Shown one piece after another: positions 10,047 to 17,128 of a stretch of DNA of 64,000 bases. Source of the stretch: Xylophilus rhododendri (GTDB taxonomy: Bacteria > Pseudomonadota > Gammaproteobacteria > Burkholderiales > Burkholderiaceae_C); NCBI RefSeq assembly GCF_009906855.1, contig NZ_CP047650.1:4712001-4776000 (forward strand). The letters are read 5' to 3'. Under the pieces are notes generated by a model. That model saw nothing but the letters and a program-made list of their open reading frames with translations. It searched no databases and was not told the DNA's origin. Within the stretch, counting starts at the first letter, position 1. Each line of letters opens with the position of its first letter. A program made the translations under genes and the position numbers.

Positions 10047-10637
10047 TCAGCCCGGGCAGCTGCTGCCCTGCCGGTCCAGTCCCTGGTGATCGAGCTGGAA
10101 GCTGGCCGTGCCGTCGCTGCGCAGGGTCAGCACATGGATGCTGTCGAAATCCTCGCTCTGCCACTTGGGCACCTGTGCAGGATCGCTGCCGCGCCGGGTG
10201 AGGATCTGGCGTGTCATGGCTTCGAGCAGATGGTGTTCCCAGGCCACGTACAGCGTCTGGCCTTCGTGGGAGGGCAGCAGCAGTTCCTCCTGCAGGCCGG
10301 CGATGTCGTTCCAGGCCCAGCGGGTGTTCACCGGCAGTTCGGCGCGGATGGCGGTCGGCTCGATAGTGGCCAGCGGGCGGATGTAGTGGTAGGGCTTGCC
10401 GTTGTCGTTCTTGATGACACCGGGGTTGGGCGCATACAGCGCGGCCGGCTTGCCATAGGCCGCGAACAGCACACGCGGCAGGGCCAGCGCGCGGTTCAGG
10501 CCCTGGCAGCTCAGCTGCCCCAGCCCGGCGGCCGGCTTCTCGCCGTGGCGGAACATCACCAGCCGCACATCCGCGCTGGCCGGAGCGGCCGACAGCAGCC
10601 AGGCAAATCCCAGGGTGAAAGCCGCCAGTGTTTTCAT
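10047..10637 (-). CDS. exported histidine-phosphatase-like protein
   Basis: A 196-aa protein with a Sec signal peptide (MKTLAAFTLGFAWLLSAAPASA) and, straight after it, the RHGEKP signature that carries the catalytic histidine of the histidine phosphatase (phosphoglycerate-mutase-like) superfamily. A second histidine pair (WEHHLLEAM, near 135) sits where the family's distal catalytic histidine is expected. It probably acts in the periplasm on a phospho-ester. The ATG at 10637 is chosen because it begins the signal peptide. The divergent hydrolase gene starts at 10773. Substrate unknown. Confidence 0.75.
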   Translation of the reverse strand: MKTLAAFTLGFAWLLSAAPASADVRLVMFRHGEKPAAGLGQLSCQGLNRALALPRVLFAAYGKPAALYAPNPGVIKNDNGKPYHYIRPLATIEPTAIRAELPVNTRWAWNDIAGLQEELLLPSHEGQTLYVAWEHHLLEAMTRQILTRRGSDPAQVPKWQSEDFDSIHVLTLRSDGTASFQLDHQGLDRQGSSCPG

Positions 10638-10772
10638 GAGCCTGTCTTGATCGAGTGATAAGGGAAGGCGCCGATGGTAGTGGCTCACGCAGCCCGGTTC
10701 GCAGGAATCACCCGGTTTGCGGCAGGCCGATCCGGCGTACGATCCCTGCCCACGCAGCAAAGGGTGAGGGTC

Positions 10773-11933
10773 ATGGCGTTCGGTGATGCAAGCTTTCTTT
10801 CCAGGGTCCGGGGCTTCCTGATCCCCATCGGCTTGGCGCTGCTGCCCTGCGCCATCGCGCCGGCCTTCGGCGCCGCCGCCTTGCCGGAAGAGGTCACCGT
10901 GGTCGCCAAGGGCTCCGGCCTGTTCAACATCGAGCTGGAGACCACCGTCTACCGGCCGGAGGGCCCCGGCCCCTTTCCCATCGTCGTCATCAACCACGGC
11001 AAGGCGCCCGGCAACCCGAGGTTCCAGGGCCGCTACCGGCCGGCGATCGCCGCACGGTTCTTCCTGGCGCGCGGCTATGCGGTGGTGGTGCCGATGCGCC
11101 AGGGTTTCTCCAAATCGAGCGGCAGCTACATCGTCGGCGGCTGCAATGTGGAGGGCAACGGCCGCGAGCAGGCCAACGACGTGGTGGCCGCGCTCGACTG
11201 GGCCACCGCCCAGCCCTGGGCGGACAAGAGCCGCATCCTGGTCGTCGGCCAGTCGCACGGCGGCTGGACCACGCTGGCCTTCGGCACCCGCGGTTATCCG
11301 GGCGTGAAGGGCCTGGTCGACTTCGCCGGCGGCCTGCGGCAGGAGAACTGCACCAGCTGGCAGCAGGGCCTGATCAGCGGCGCCGGCAACTACGGCGCGC
11401 AGACGACGGTGCCCTCGCTCTGGTTCTACGGCGACAACGACAGCTACTGGCCCACGCCCACCTGGAAGAGCATGTTCGAGCAGTACGTGGCCGGCGGCGC
11501 CAAGGCGCGCATGGTCGCTTTCGGCAGCTTCGCCAGCGATTCGCACACCATGTTCGGCTCGCCCGCCGGCGCGCCGATCTGGCAGCCGCAGGTGCAGGCC
11601 TTCCTGCAGGAGATCGGCCTGCCCTACGAGCCACAGCCCGCGTTCGCCCAGTACGCCGCGGACCCGGCCCCGGTCGCCAGCGGCTTCGCCGCCATCGACG
11701 AGACCGACCGCCTGCCCGACGCCAGCCCCGCCGCGCTCGAAGGCTACCGGGTGTTCCTGAGCCACCAGAACCCGCGCGCCTTCGCCTTCAGCGCCAAGGG
11801 CGGCTGGGGTTCGGGCTGGGGCAGGGGGGACACGCGCGCCCGGGCACTGGAGAACTGCACGAAGAAGGCGCCCGAGGGTGCTTGCCAGCTCTACGCGGTG
11901 GATGACGAAGTGGTCTGGGCGGTCAAACCGTGA
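10773..11933 (+). CDS. exported alpha/beta hydrolase (dienelactone hydrolase-like)
   Basis: A 386-aa protein with an N-terminal hydrophobic export segment (GFLIPIGLALLPCAIAPAFG). The core is an alpha/beta hydrolase: VVINHGKAPG forms the oxyanion-hole region, GQSHGGW is the nucleophile elbow, and the acid (YGDNDSYWP) and histidine (SDSHTMF) follow in the usual order. An extra C-terminal segment contains Cys pairs (ALENCTKKAPEGACQLY). The ATG at 10773 is preferred over one at 10674 because AGGGTGAGGG lies just before it and it starts the export signal. The next gene overlaps its stop (GTGA), so the two are co-translated. Probably a periplasmic esterase; substrate unknown. Confidence 0.8.
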   Translation: MAFGDASFLSRVRGFLIPIGLALLPCAIAPAFGAAALPEEVTVVAKGSGLFNIELETTVYRPEGPGPFPIVVINHGKAPGNPRFQGRYRPAIAARFFLARGYAVVVPMRQGFSKSSGSYIVGGCNVEGNGREQANDVVAALDWATAQPWADKSRILVVGQSHGGWTTLAFGTRGYPGVKGLVDFAGGLRQENCTSWQQGLISGAGNYGAQTTVPSLWFYGDNDSYWPTPTWKSMFEQYVAGGAKARMVAFGSFASDSHTMFGSPAGAPIWQPQVQAFLQEIGLPYEPQPAFAQYAADPAPVASGFAAIDETDRLPDASPAALEGYRVFLSHQNPRAFAFSAKGGWGSGWGRGDTRARALENCTKKAPEGACQLYAVDDEVVWAVKP

Positions 11934-12307
11934 GCCAGCGGGCAGCACATCGTGCGTGGCGGCTGCTCGGCCTGGGCTGCCTGGCGGCCATGTCCTGCGC
12001 ACCGGCTTTTGCTGCCGAGCAATCGCTGAGCTGCAACGGCTTTCTGGTGGGCAAGGGCGAGCCCGCCGAGTCCTTGATCCGCAAGTGCGGCGAGCCGATC
12101 GACTTCCAGGCGGTCTGCGTGTCACTGCTGCAGATCAATGCCAACGAACGGCCGATCCGCTCGGAAGCCGAGCGCATGCTGCTGGCCTCGCACTGCGTGC
12201 GCATGGACGAATGGCTGTACGACCGCGGCCCGGGCACCTTCTACGGCATCGTGCGCATCCGCGACGGCGTGGTCGAATCGGTGCGCGACGGCGCACGCGG
12301 GCGCTGA
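11930..12307 (+). CDS. small exported DUF2845-like protein
   Basis: A 125-aa protein starting at a GTG that overlaps the stop of the hydrolase gene by 4 nt. A signal peptide (GLGCLAAMSCAPAFAAE) precedes a mature part with the pattern SCNGFLVGKGEPAESLIRKCGEP, which fits the DUF2845 outline of Cys, glycine-rich turn, and CGEP. Three or four cysteines suggest disulfides in the periplasm. The tight coupling points to a joint role with the hydrolase, but no function is known for the family. Confidence 0.7.
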   Translation: MSQRAAHRAWRLLGLGCLAAMSCAPAFAAEQSLSCNGFLVGKGEPAESLIRKCGEPIDFQAVCVSLLQINANERPIRSEAERMLLASHCVRMDEWLYDRGPGTFYGIVRIRDGVVESVRDGARGR

Positions 12308-12347
12308 GCGGCGCCGGAACCTTCAACAGGAATACCGAGGAAGTCAG

Positions 12348-12968
12348 ATGGATCCCTTGCTTTTCGTACCGGTGGCCATCCTGCTGTCGCTGACGCCCGG
12401 CCCCAACAACATCTGCGCGCTGAACAACGGCATCCGCCAGGGCCCGGCCGTGGCGGTGCTGGCCACCTTCGGCCGCGTGGCGGCCTTCGCCATCTTCCTG
12501 ACCGTCTCCGCCCTGGGCCTGGGCGCGATGCTGCTGGCCTCGGAAAAGGCCTTCGTCGTCATCAAATGGGTGGGCGCCGCCTACCTGTTCTGGCTGGGCG
12601 TGCGCACCTGGCGCAGCGCGCCCCATATCGCCGCCGACGCAGCCGCATCGCCGGCGGCCGCCGCCCGGCCGCTGCGCAGCCTGGTGCTGCAGGAGTTCCT
12701 GGTGGCCATCAGCAACCCCAAGGCGGTCCTGCTGTTCGCAGCGGTCTTCCCGCAGTTCATCAAGCCGGACCAGCCGGCCGCGCATCAGTTCCTGGTGCTG
12801 GGCAGCATCTACCTGCTGGCGGAGTTCGTCTCGTCCCTGGTCTACGGCCTGGGTGGGCAGCAGCTCAGCCGCATCATCAGCAGCCGGCGCGGCGCGAAGA
12901 ACATGAACCGGGTGACCGGGGGATTCTTCGTCGGGGCGGGGGGCTTGCTGCTGTCGGTGCATCGCTAG
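12348..12968 (+). CDS. LysE family translocator (RhtB-like amino-acid exporter)
   Basis: A 206-aa integral membrane protein. It opens with the hallmark FVPVAILLSLTPGPNN of the LysE/RhtB family and has about six hydrophobic segments (for example VAAFAIFLTVSALGLGAMLL and a Leu/Ser-rich final helix). Length is typical (about 205 aa). Members export amino acids or related metabolites. The ATG at 12348 follows a good ribosome-binding site (GAGGAAG). It is preceded by the DUF2845-like gene at 40 nt but has no obvious functional link with it. Confidence 0.88.
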   Translation: MDPLLFVPVAILLSLTPGPNNICALNNGIRQGPAVAVLATFGRVAAFAIFLTVSALGLGAMLLASEKAFVVIKWVGAAYLFWLGVRTWRSAPHIAADAAASPAAAARPLRSLVLQEFLVAISNPKAVLLFAAVFPQFIKPDQPAAHQFLVLGSIYLLAEFVSSLVYGLGGQQLSRIISSRRGAKNMNRVTGGFFVGAGGLLLSVHR

Positions 12969-13119
12969 GAGCCCGGTGCGACCCGCGGCGATGGATAGAA
13001 GAAATCTTGCCCCTGCATGCAAAAACACTTCTTTTTCAAAGCCCGGTGACTGACTAGATTCGAAGCCCATGCCCTGACCCGGCCAGGCTCCCTTGCAGCA
13101 CCCACCACCGGAACCCCTC

Positions 13120-13863
13120 ATGGCATCCCAACCCACGGCCGACGAAGGCCAGACCCGCATCGACCTCGCGGCCGCCTTCCGCCTCTTCGCCCGGCTGGGC
13201 ATGCACGAGGCCGTGGCCAACCACATGAGCGCGGCGGTCGGTCCCACCGGCAACACCTTCCTGATCAACCCGAAGTGGAAGCACTTCTCCACCATCCGCG
13301 CCAGCGACCTGATGCTGCTGGACGCCGACATGGACCCGGCCGGCCTGGACGGTTCCAGGGTGGATGTGACCGCCTGGGCGATCCACGGCCAGCTGCACAA
13401 ACGCCTGCCCGCGGTGCGGGTGGCGATGCACCTGCACCCGGTGCATGTGACGGCCATCTCCTGCCTGCAGCGGGCCGAGATCATCCCCATCGACCAGAAC
13501 ACCGCCCGCTATTTCCGGCGCGTGGCGCTGGACACCGCCTACGGCGGCATGGCGGACTCCGAAGCCGAAGGCGCCCGCCTGGTGGCCCTGCTCGGCGACA
13601 AGTCGCGCCTGCTGATGGGCAACCACGGCGTGCTGGTCACCGCCGACAACATCGGCGAGGCCTTCGACGACCTCTACACCATGGAGCGCGCCTGCCAGGT
13701 GCTGGTGGCCGCCTATGCCACCGGCCAGCCCCTGCGGGTGCTGCCGGACGAGGTGGCTGAAGCCACCGCGCGGGATTGGGAAGGCATACGGGATTTCTCG
13801 GTCGCGCATTTCGAGGAAATGAAGCGGCTGCTGGATGGGGAGGATCCTTCCTACGCGGATTGA
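13120..13863 (+). CDS. class II aldolase/adducin family protein
   Basis: A 247-aa cytoplasmic protein. The class II aldolase fold is shown by NHMSAAVG near residues 29-36, the glycine and beta strands that follow, the metal-binding pair in MHLHPVH (about 104-110), and GNHGVLVTA (about 167-175). These zinc enzymes cleave or epimerise phosphorylated or free sugar acids, and some decarboxylate. The start at 13120 gives the standard family length. A long antisense frame covers the same DNA but has none of these signatures. No pathway partner lies next to it, so the substrate is unknown. Confidence 0.85.
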   Translation: MASQPTADEGQTRIDLAAAFRLFARLGMHEAVANHMSAAVGPTGNTFLINPKWKHFSTIRASDLMLLDADMDPAGLDGSRVDVTAWAIHGQLHKRLPAVRVAMHLHPVHVTAISCLQRAEIIPIDQNTARYFRRVALDTAYGGMADSEAEGARLVALLGDKSRLLMGNHGVLVTADNIGEAFDDLYTMERACQVLVAAYATGQPLRVLPDEVAEATARDWEGIRDFSVAHFEEMKRLLDGEDPSYAD

Positions 13864-14024
13864 GTAGGGCGAACGCCGGCGTCGGTGCTGCATATAAAGC
13901 AGATACATTTCGGGCGGAATGGCAATTCACGGAGTCGCGAAGAACTCCGCTTGCTGATCGAGCCCACCGACTCCGACGGCAGTCGCCCCACGGCCCGCCA
14001 CCGCATTCCAAGTCGCAGCTGCCC

Positions 14025-14456
14025 ATGTCACTGAATATCCCGAACCATCGACGGCCCGGCCGCCGAATCGCCGCCGCCTGCTCCATCGTGCTGCTTGCGC
14101 TGGCCGCAAGCGGCTGCAGCACTGCGCCGCCTGCTGGCGCCAAGCTGGTGAATGCCGATGCGTTGCGCCCCATGGGCCGCATTCGCACGCAGTTGAATAC
14201 CCGCGATTTCCAGAAATCGTTCGCCGGCGGCACCACCGTATTGCGTCTGGCCATCGGAGCCGATGGCAAGGTCGATGACATCAGGATCGCGGAGTCCAGC
14301 GGCAATGCGTCGGTCGATGCCGCCGCAGCGCGTTCGTTGGTCGGCGCGGCCTTTGTGCCTTATCGGGAGAACGGGGTGGCCATTCCCGTCACCACGCTGA
14401 TGCCCATGCGTTTTTCGCCTTCGGGTTGCATCATGGCCAAGCCGCTGGATTGCTAG
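14025..14456 (+). CDS. TonB C-terminal-like lipoprotein
   Basis: A 143-aa protein with a lipoprotein signal (ALAASGC, lipidated C31) and a C-terminal segment resembling the TonB C-terminal domain (TTVLRLAIGADGKVDDIRIAES, then AARSLVGAAFVPY). The ATG at 14025 starts the lipoprotein signal. Such small TonB-box-like lipoproteins are anchored to a membrane and are mostly uncharacterised; they lack the Pro-rich spacer of true TonB. The gene marks the left edge of the AT-richer island, although its own composition is still close to that of the host. Confidence 0.75.
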   Translation: MSLNIPNHRRPGRRIAAACSIVLLALAASGCSTAPPAGAKLVNADALRPMGRIRTQLNTRDFQKSFAGGTTVLRLAIGADGKVDDIRIAESSGNASVDAAAARSLVGAAFVPYRENGVAIPVTTLMPMRFSPSGCIMAKPLDC

Positions 14457-14569
14457 TCCATTCCGACAATGACTGGCAATAGTGTGCAATGAAGGATGCA
14501 AAAACTCTCTGGATTGCGGGCTCGACGTCGAACCATAGTATCGAACACAATATAAAGCGAACGCTAGCA

Positions 14570-15271
14570 ATGAATTGGATCAAGAGTGCTGTTATAGGCG
14601 TAGGTGTCGTATTAATAGCCGGGTGCGCGACGCCCCCACAGCCACCAAGGATGGTTGAGCAAAAGGTCGTTGCGCCCGCATCGCATCGTTCGCCTGCCCG
14701 TATGGTTTCCCTGTCCATTGTGAAAACCAATATTCCTTTGGGCAAGGCTTTTGCGGTGTTCGAGTATGGATGGTTTTGCAAGTATGCCTCGACGACGCAG
14801 TACAGAGGTACAGAACTGAACATCACGGGTGCTGAATATCTGCAATCGTTCAGCGGGGTTTTGAAAGCTGCGCAGTACCCCCAACCCATAGTGCCAGTTG
14901 GAGCCTTTGACGAACCCAAGATGGAGGACGTCGACCTATTGGCTGGCGCAACCATCGAAGATGTTGATCTAAATGTTTGTGTTCCTTTTTCTGGAGACCC
15001 TAACCTTCGGCTCGGCTTCCTTGGGACGCTGAAGGGAAGTGTTTACATGAAAGTTCGCTGGCAATTGTTCAGCCTCGTGGCAAAAAAAGTTGTCTATGAG
15101 GCAGTCACTGAAGGCTCATACAAGTCTGAGGGAGCCATTAGCTCTTCTACGACGGAATTTCTTCGTAAAGCGTTTGAGTCCAGCCTTCAGAACCTGCTGA
15201 CCGAACCTGGTTTCATGGATGTGATGCACGAGCCCAAAGAAGGCGGAAAATCGGGCCGTGATCCTAACTGA
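14570..15271 (+). CDS. predicted lipoprotein of unknown function
   Basis: A 233-aa protein with a short lipoprotein signal (IGVGVVLIAGC, lipidated C19). The mature part has no recognised domain; it shows alternating strands and a Ser-rich stretch (AISSSTTEFLRKAFESSL) before an amphipathic helix, and could be a GNA1162/LptE-like periplasmic lipoprotein by general layout only. The ATG at 14570 is preferred over 14489 because it begins the lipoprotein signal. The gene is AT-richer than its left neighbour. A repeat copy follows 18 nt after the stop. Confidence 0.6.
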   Translation: MNWIKSAVIGVGVVLIAGCATPPQPPRMVEQKVVAPASHRSPARMVSLSIVKTNIPLGKAFAVFEYGWFCKYASTTQYRGTELNITGAEYLQSFSGVLKAAQYPQPIVPVGAFDEPKMEDVDLLAGATIEDVDLNVCVPFSGDPNLRLGFLGTLKGSVYMKVRWQLFSLVAKKVVYEAVTEGSYKSEGAISSSTTEFLRKAFESSLQNLLTEPGFMDVMHEPKEGGKSGRDPN

Positions 15272-15289
15272 CGTCGTTCCGGCGCCTTT

Positions 15290-15304
15290 CGGCCAGAAGC
15301 GGAC
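15290..15304 (+). repeat. 15-nt island repeat, copy 1
   Basis: Sequence CGGCCAGAAGCGGAC, located between the stop of the lipoprotein gene and the start of the next small gene. The same word recurs at 15685, 16185, 16508 and 16910 (partial), always at the 3' end of a small gene. Confidence 0.75.
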
Positions 15305-15323
15305 ATAAGCCTATAAAGGCCAT

Positions 15324-15674
15324 ATGATGAACTACAGAATAATTTTCTATTTCGCCGTACGCCTCATGTGGAGCTCTTTGTTTTGCGCGCTATTGGCGTT
15401 CGCCTGGGTTCAGCGTGAAATTCATGATATGCCAGTTGCGGCCACACTTTTTGCAGCGGTCTTATCTCTGCCTGCAGGACCTCTAGCCATCATGGTCGTC
15501 GGAGTTTTTTACGGTGAAACTATACAGCGTTTTGCAATTCCTTATGAATCATTTCGCGATTTTCTTCCGCTATGGGCCGCGAGTGCTGCGGTCGCGTATT
15601 TTCAATGGTTTGTGATATTCCCGGGCTTTTTACGTTGGCTTCGTGGCCGCCTTAAAGCACGAGCAAACGGTTAA
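15324..15674 (+). CDS. small membrane protein, cassette-like gene 1
   Basis: A 116-aa protein with about three hydrophobic segments (RIIFYFAVRLMWSSLFCALLAF; a Leu/Ala-rich segment near 40-62; and AAVAYFQWFVIFPGFL) and a basic C-terminal tail (RWLRGRLKARANG). No family is recognised. Codon use is AT-richer than in the surrounding chromosome. Repeat copy 1 precedes it by 20 nt and copy 2 follows its stop by 11 nt. No good ribosome-binding site is visible before the ATG pair. Confidence 0.5.
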   Translation: MMNYRIIFYFAVRLMWSSLFCALLAFAWVQREIHDMPVAATLFAAVLSLPAGPLAIMVVGVFYGETIQRFAIPYESFRDFLPLWAASAAVAYFQWFVIFPGFLRWLRGRLKARANG

Positions 15675-15684
15675 AGCCTGCATT

Positions 15685-15699
15685 CGGCCAGAAGCGCAC
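15685..15699 (+). repeat. 15-nt island repeat, copy 2
   Basis: CGGCCAGAAGCGCAC, one mismatch to copy 1. It lies 11 nt after the stop of the 116-aa membrane-protein gene and before the 111-aa gene. Confidence 0.7.
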
Positions 15700-15775
15700 A
15701 CACATGAATGCAACGGGCTGTCTCTTGCTGAGCCTTCTATCCGCGTATTACAGTCGTATTTAACCAAGCCACCGC

Positions 15776-16111
15776 ATGCCATTTCTCGCTTCACTCATAC
15801 TCCCTTTTATTGTCTGTTTTTTGTTAGTAGGCGGAACAGCAATGTTGTGGTGGACACGATTATCTACACCTTGGGCGTACGTCGCATTCGGATTTCTTGG
15901 TGTCCTAGGTTTGCACAGATGCTTGCTGGCAATTGCCGAATTGGTGAAACTATTCTCTGGAGGCGGCTATTTCCTCGAATATCAAAAAAGGGCTGATGTC
16001 GCGAAGCTGATGGAAAAATCTCTTACTGGCGAAGCATTCGCCGTTTCGGTAGCTCTAGCAATCATCGGCTGGTTCTTGCTTATTTGGCTGAAGACCATCA
16101 TGGTTCGGTAG
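15776..16111 (+). CDS. small membrane protein, cassette-like gene 2
   Basis: A 111-aa protein with about three membrane segments (ASLILPFIVCFLLVGGTAM, WAYVAFGFLGVLGLHRCLL and AVSVALAIIGWFLLIWL) joined by a charged loop (EYQKRADVAKLMEKS). No family is recognised. Another frame starting at 15643 overlaps it but has no membrane or domain logic, so this frame is preferred. Repeat copies flank it at 15685 and 16185. Confidence 0.5.
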   Translation: MPFLASLILPFIVCFLLVGGTAMLWWTRLSTPWAYVAFGFLGVLGLHRCLLAIAELVKLFSGGGYFLEYQKRADVAKLMEKSLTGEAFAVSVALAIIGWFLLIWLKTIMVR

Positions 16112-16184
16112 GGGCGAGATTGATTCGGTGCTGCTGCACCTTCGACTGTGAGCTCTTCCCGGAAAACGCGCCAACGGCTAATAT

Positions 16185-16199
16185 TGGCCAGAAGCGGAC
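16185..16199 (+). repeat. 15-nt island repeat, copy 3
   Basis: TGGCCAGAAGCGGAC, one mismatch to copy 1. It lies between the 111-aa and 107-aa genes, 17 nt before the next ATG. Confidence 0.72.
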
Positions 16200-16216
16200 T
16201 CTGAAATGGAGGCGGT

Positions 16217-16540
16217 ATGGCGCTAGATGGACTGGCGGAACTGATTTTGCGCCCCGTCGTAGAACTTGCTTTGCACGTCGCAGGCTATTTGACGGGATAT
16301 GTCGTCGTACCCGTGTTCACGCTAGGGTATGTGGTTGTTGAGCCCGACCGGAAAGGGACAAATTTCAGCTCAGGCGGGCGCATTAAGCGGCGCCGTGATG
16401 GGAAATTCGTTATGGAAGCTGAGAGGGCGTCGGTGTGCGGCCTTGTGTTTTGGGCAGGCCTTGCCCTTGTTTTCTATTTTTTCGTCATCACGCATGAAGG
16501 CCGACTTCGGCCAGAAGCGGACTTGGTGACCATTCAGTAA
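16217..16540 (+). CDS. small membrane protein, cassette-like gene 3
   Basis: A 107-aa protein with hydrophobic stretches near 15-38 and 73-92 (GLVFWAGLALVFYFFVI) separated by a basic loop (GGRIKRRRDGKF). A clear ribosome-binding site (GGAGGCGG) precedes the ATG. Repeat copy 4 lies inside the coding sequence and encodes the residues RPEAD close to the C terminus, so the protein end appears to have been formed by the repeat. The stop is 2 nt before the next ATG. No family is recognised. Confidence 0.55.
   Translation: MALDGLAELILRPVVELALHVAGYLTGYVVVPVFTLGYVVVEPDRKGTNFSSGGRIKRRRDGKFVMEAERASVCGLVFWAGLALVFYFFVITHEGRLRPEADLVTIQ
16508..16522 (+). repeat. 15-nt island repeat, copy 4 (inside a coding sequence)
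   Basis: CGGCCAGAAGCGGAC, identical to copy 1, but located within the last codons of the 107-aa gene rather than after its stop. Confidence 0.75.
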
Positions 16541-16542
16541 AG

Positions 16543-16896
16543 ATGCCAAGAATATTGCTTGCATTCGCGATATGTGCACTCGGGTTGCCCGTGACATTGG
16601 CGGCCTGTGGTCGATGGTCGATTGGAGCACCGGCTTTGGCCGTTACGGTGATTGGGCCGTTAGTTTTGGGCTTCCCAGCGTTCCGTTATTTTCAGCGACG
16701 TGGCTACAGCAGGTTGTGGCAGTTCGCAGTGGGCGGAGGTATGTTGGGCCTATTGATTGCTTCGCCTATACTATTTTCCAGCTTAAAGGATGCGCTGGGT
16801 GGTGCGGTTATATTTGCTCCACTCGGGGCCATGCATGGCGCGTTGTTTTGGCTAATCGGCATTTACCGCAATCAATATTTCTTGCGCCAGTTGTAA
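16543..16896 (+). CDS. small membrane protein, cassette-like gene 4
   Basis: A 117-aa protein with about three to four membrane segments (ILLAFAICALGLPVTLAAC, APALAVTVIGPLVLGFPAF, GGGMLGLLIASPILF and GAMHGALFWLIGIY). Its ATG follows the previous stop by 2 nt, so translation is probably coupled. The stop is immediately followed by the 24-bp palindrome at 16898. Family unknown. Confidence 0.5.
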   Translation: MPRILLAFAICALGLPVTLAACGRWSIGAPALAVTVIGPLVLGFPAFRYFQRRGYSRLWQFAVGGGMLGLLIASPILFSSLKDALGGAVIFAPLGAMHGALFWLIGIYRNQYFLRQL

Positions 16897-16897
16897 T

Positions 16898-16921
16898 GTC
16901 CGCTTTGGGCCCAAAGCGGAC
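16898..16921. repeat. perfect 24-bp palindrome, full version of the island repeat
   Basis: Left half GTCCGCTTTGGG, right half its exact reverse complement CCCAAAGCGGAC. It begins 1 nt after the stop of the 117-aa gene. The right half matches the AAGCGGAC end of the 15-nt repeats, so those look like half-sites of this element. It can fold into a 12-bp hairpin but has no T-run, so it is not a classical terminator. Confidence 0.85.
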
Positions 16922-17128
16922 GTCGGAGCTGATTCTTGCGATATTCAGCATTCGGCGGCTAACTTTTGGGCGAATTAGTCAACGGGCAGTTTGAGGCCTC
17001 CACTTCGAACGACCGCGCTTCTGCGTGCTGCAGTCGTACAACGTTAAATATCAATTAAACTGCCTGATTTTTCACCAGTCCGAAATTAATCGATGGCAAT
17101 GATGCTGTTCGAGGAAGTCCAGATGCGA

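Noticed and set aside
10638..12125. A long N-terminal extension of the histidine-phosphatase-like protein on the minus strand
   Set aside because: The extension is antisense to the hydrolase gene; a signal peptide and plausible start lie at 10637.
12135..13502. A 455-codon minus-strand frame
   Set aside because: It is antisense to the LysE and aldolase genes and has no domain content.
13054..13908. A 284-codon minus-strand frame over the class II aldolase gene
   Set aside because: The plus-strand frame has the HLHPVH and GNHGVLV signatures and normal length, whereas the antisense protein has no recognisable domain.
15260..17050. Integron attC array
   Set aside because: The gene-plus-repeat layout suggested it, but the core-site pairs RYYYAAC and GTTRRRY are not found at consistent places and no integron-type integrase (with its extra helix motif) is present.
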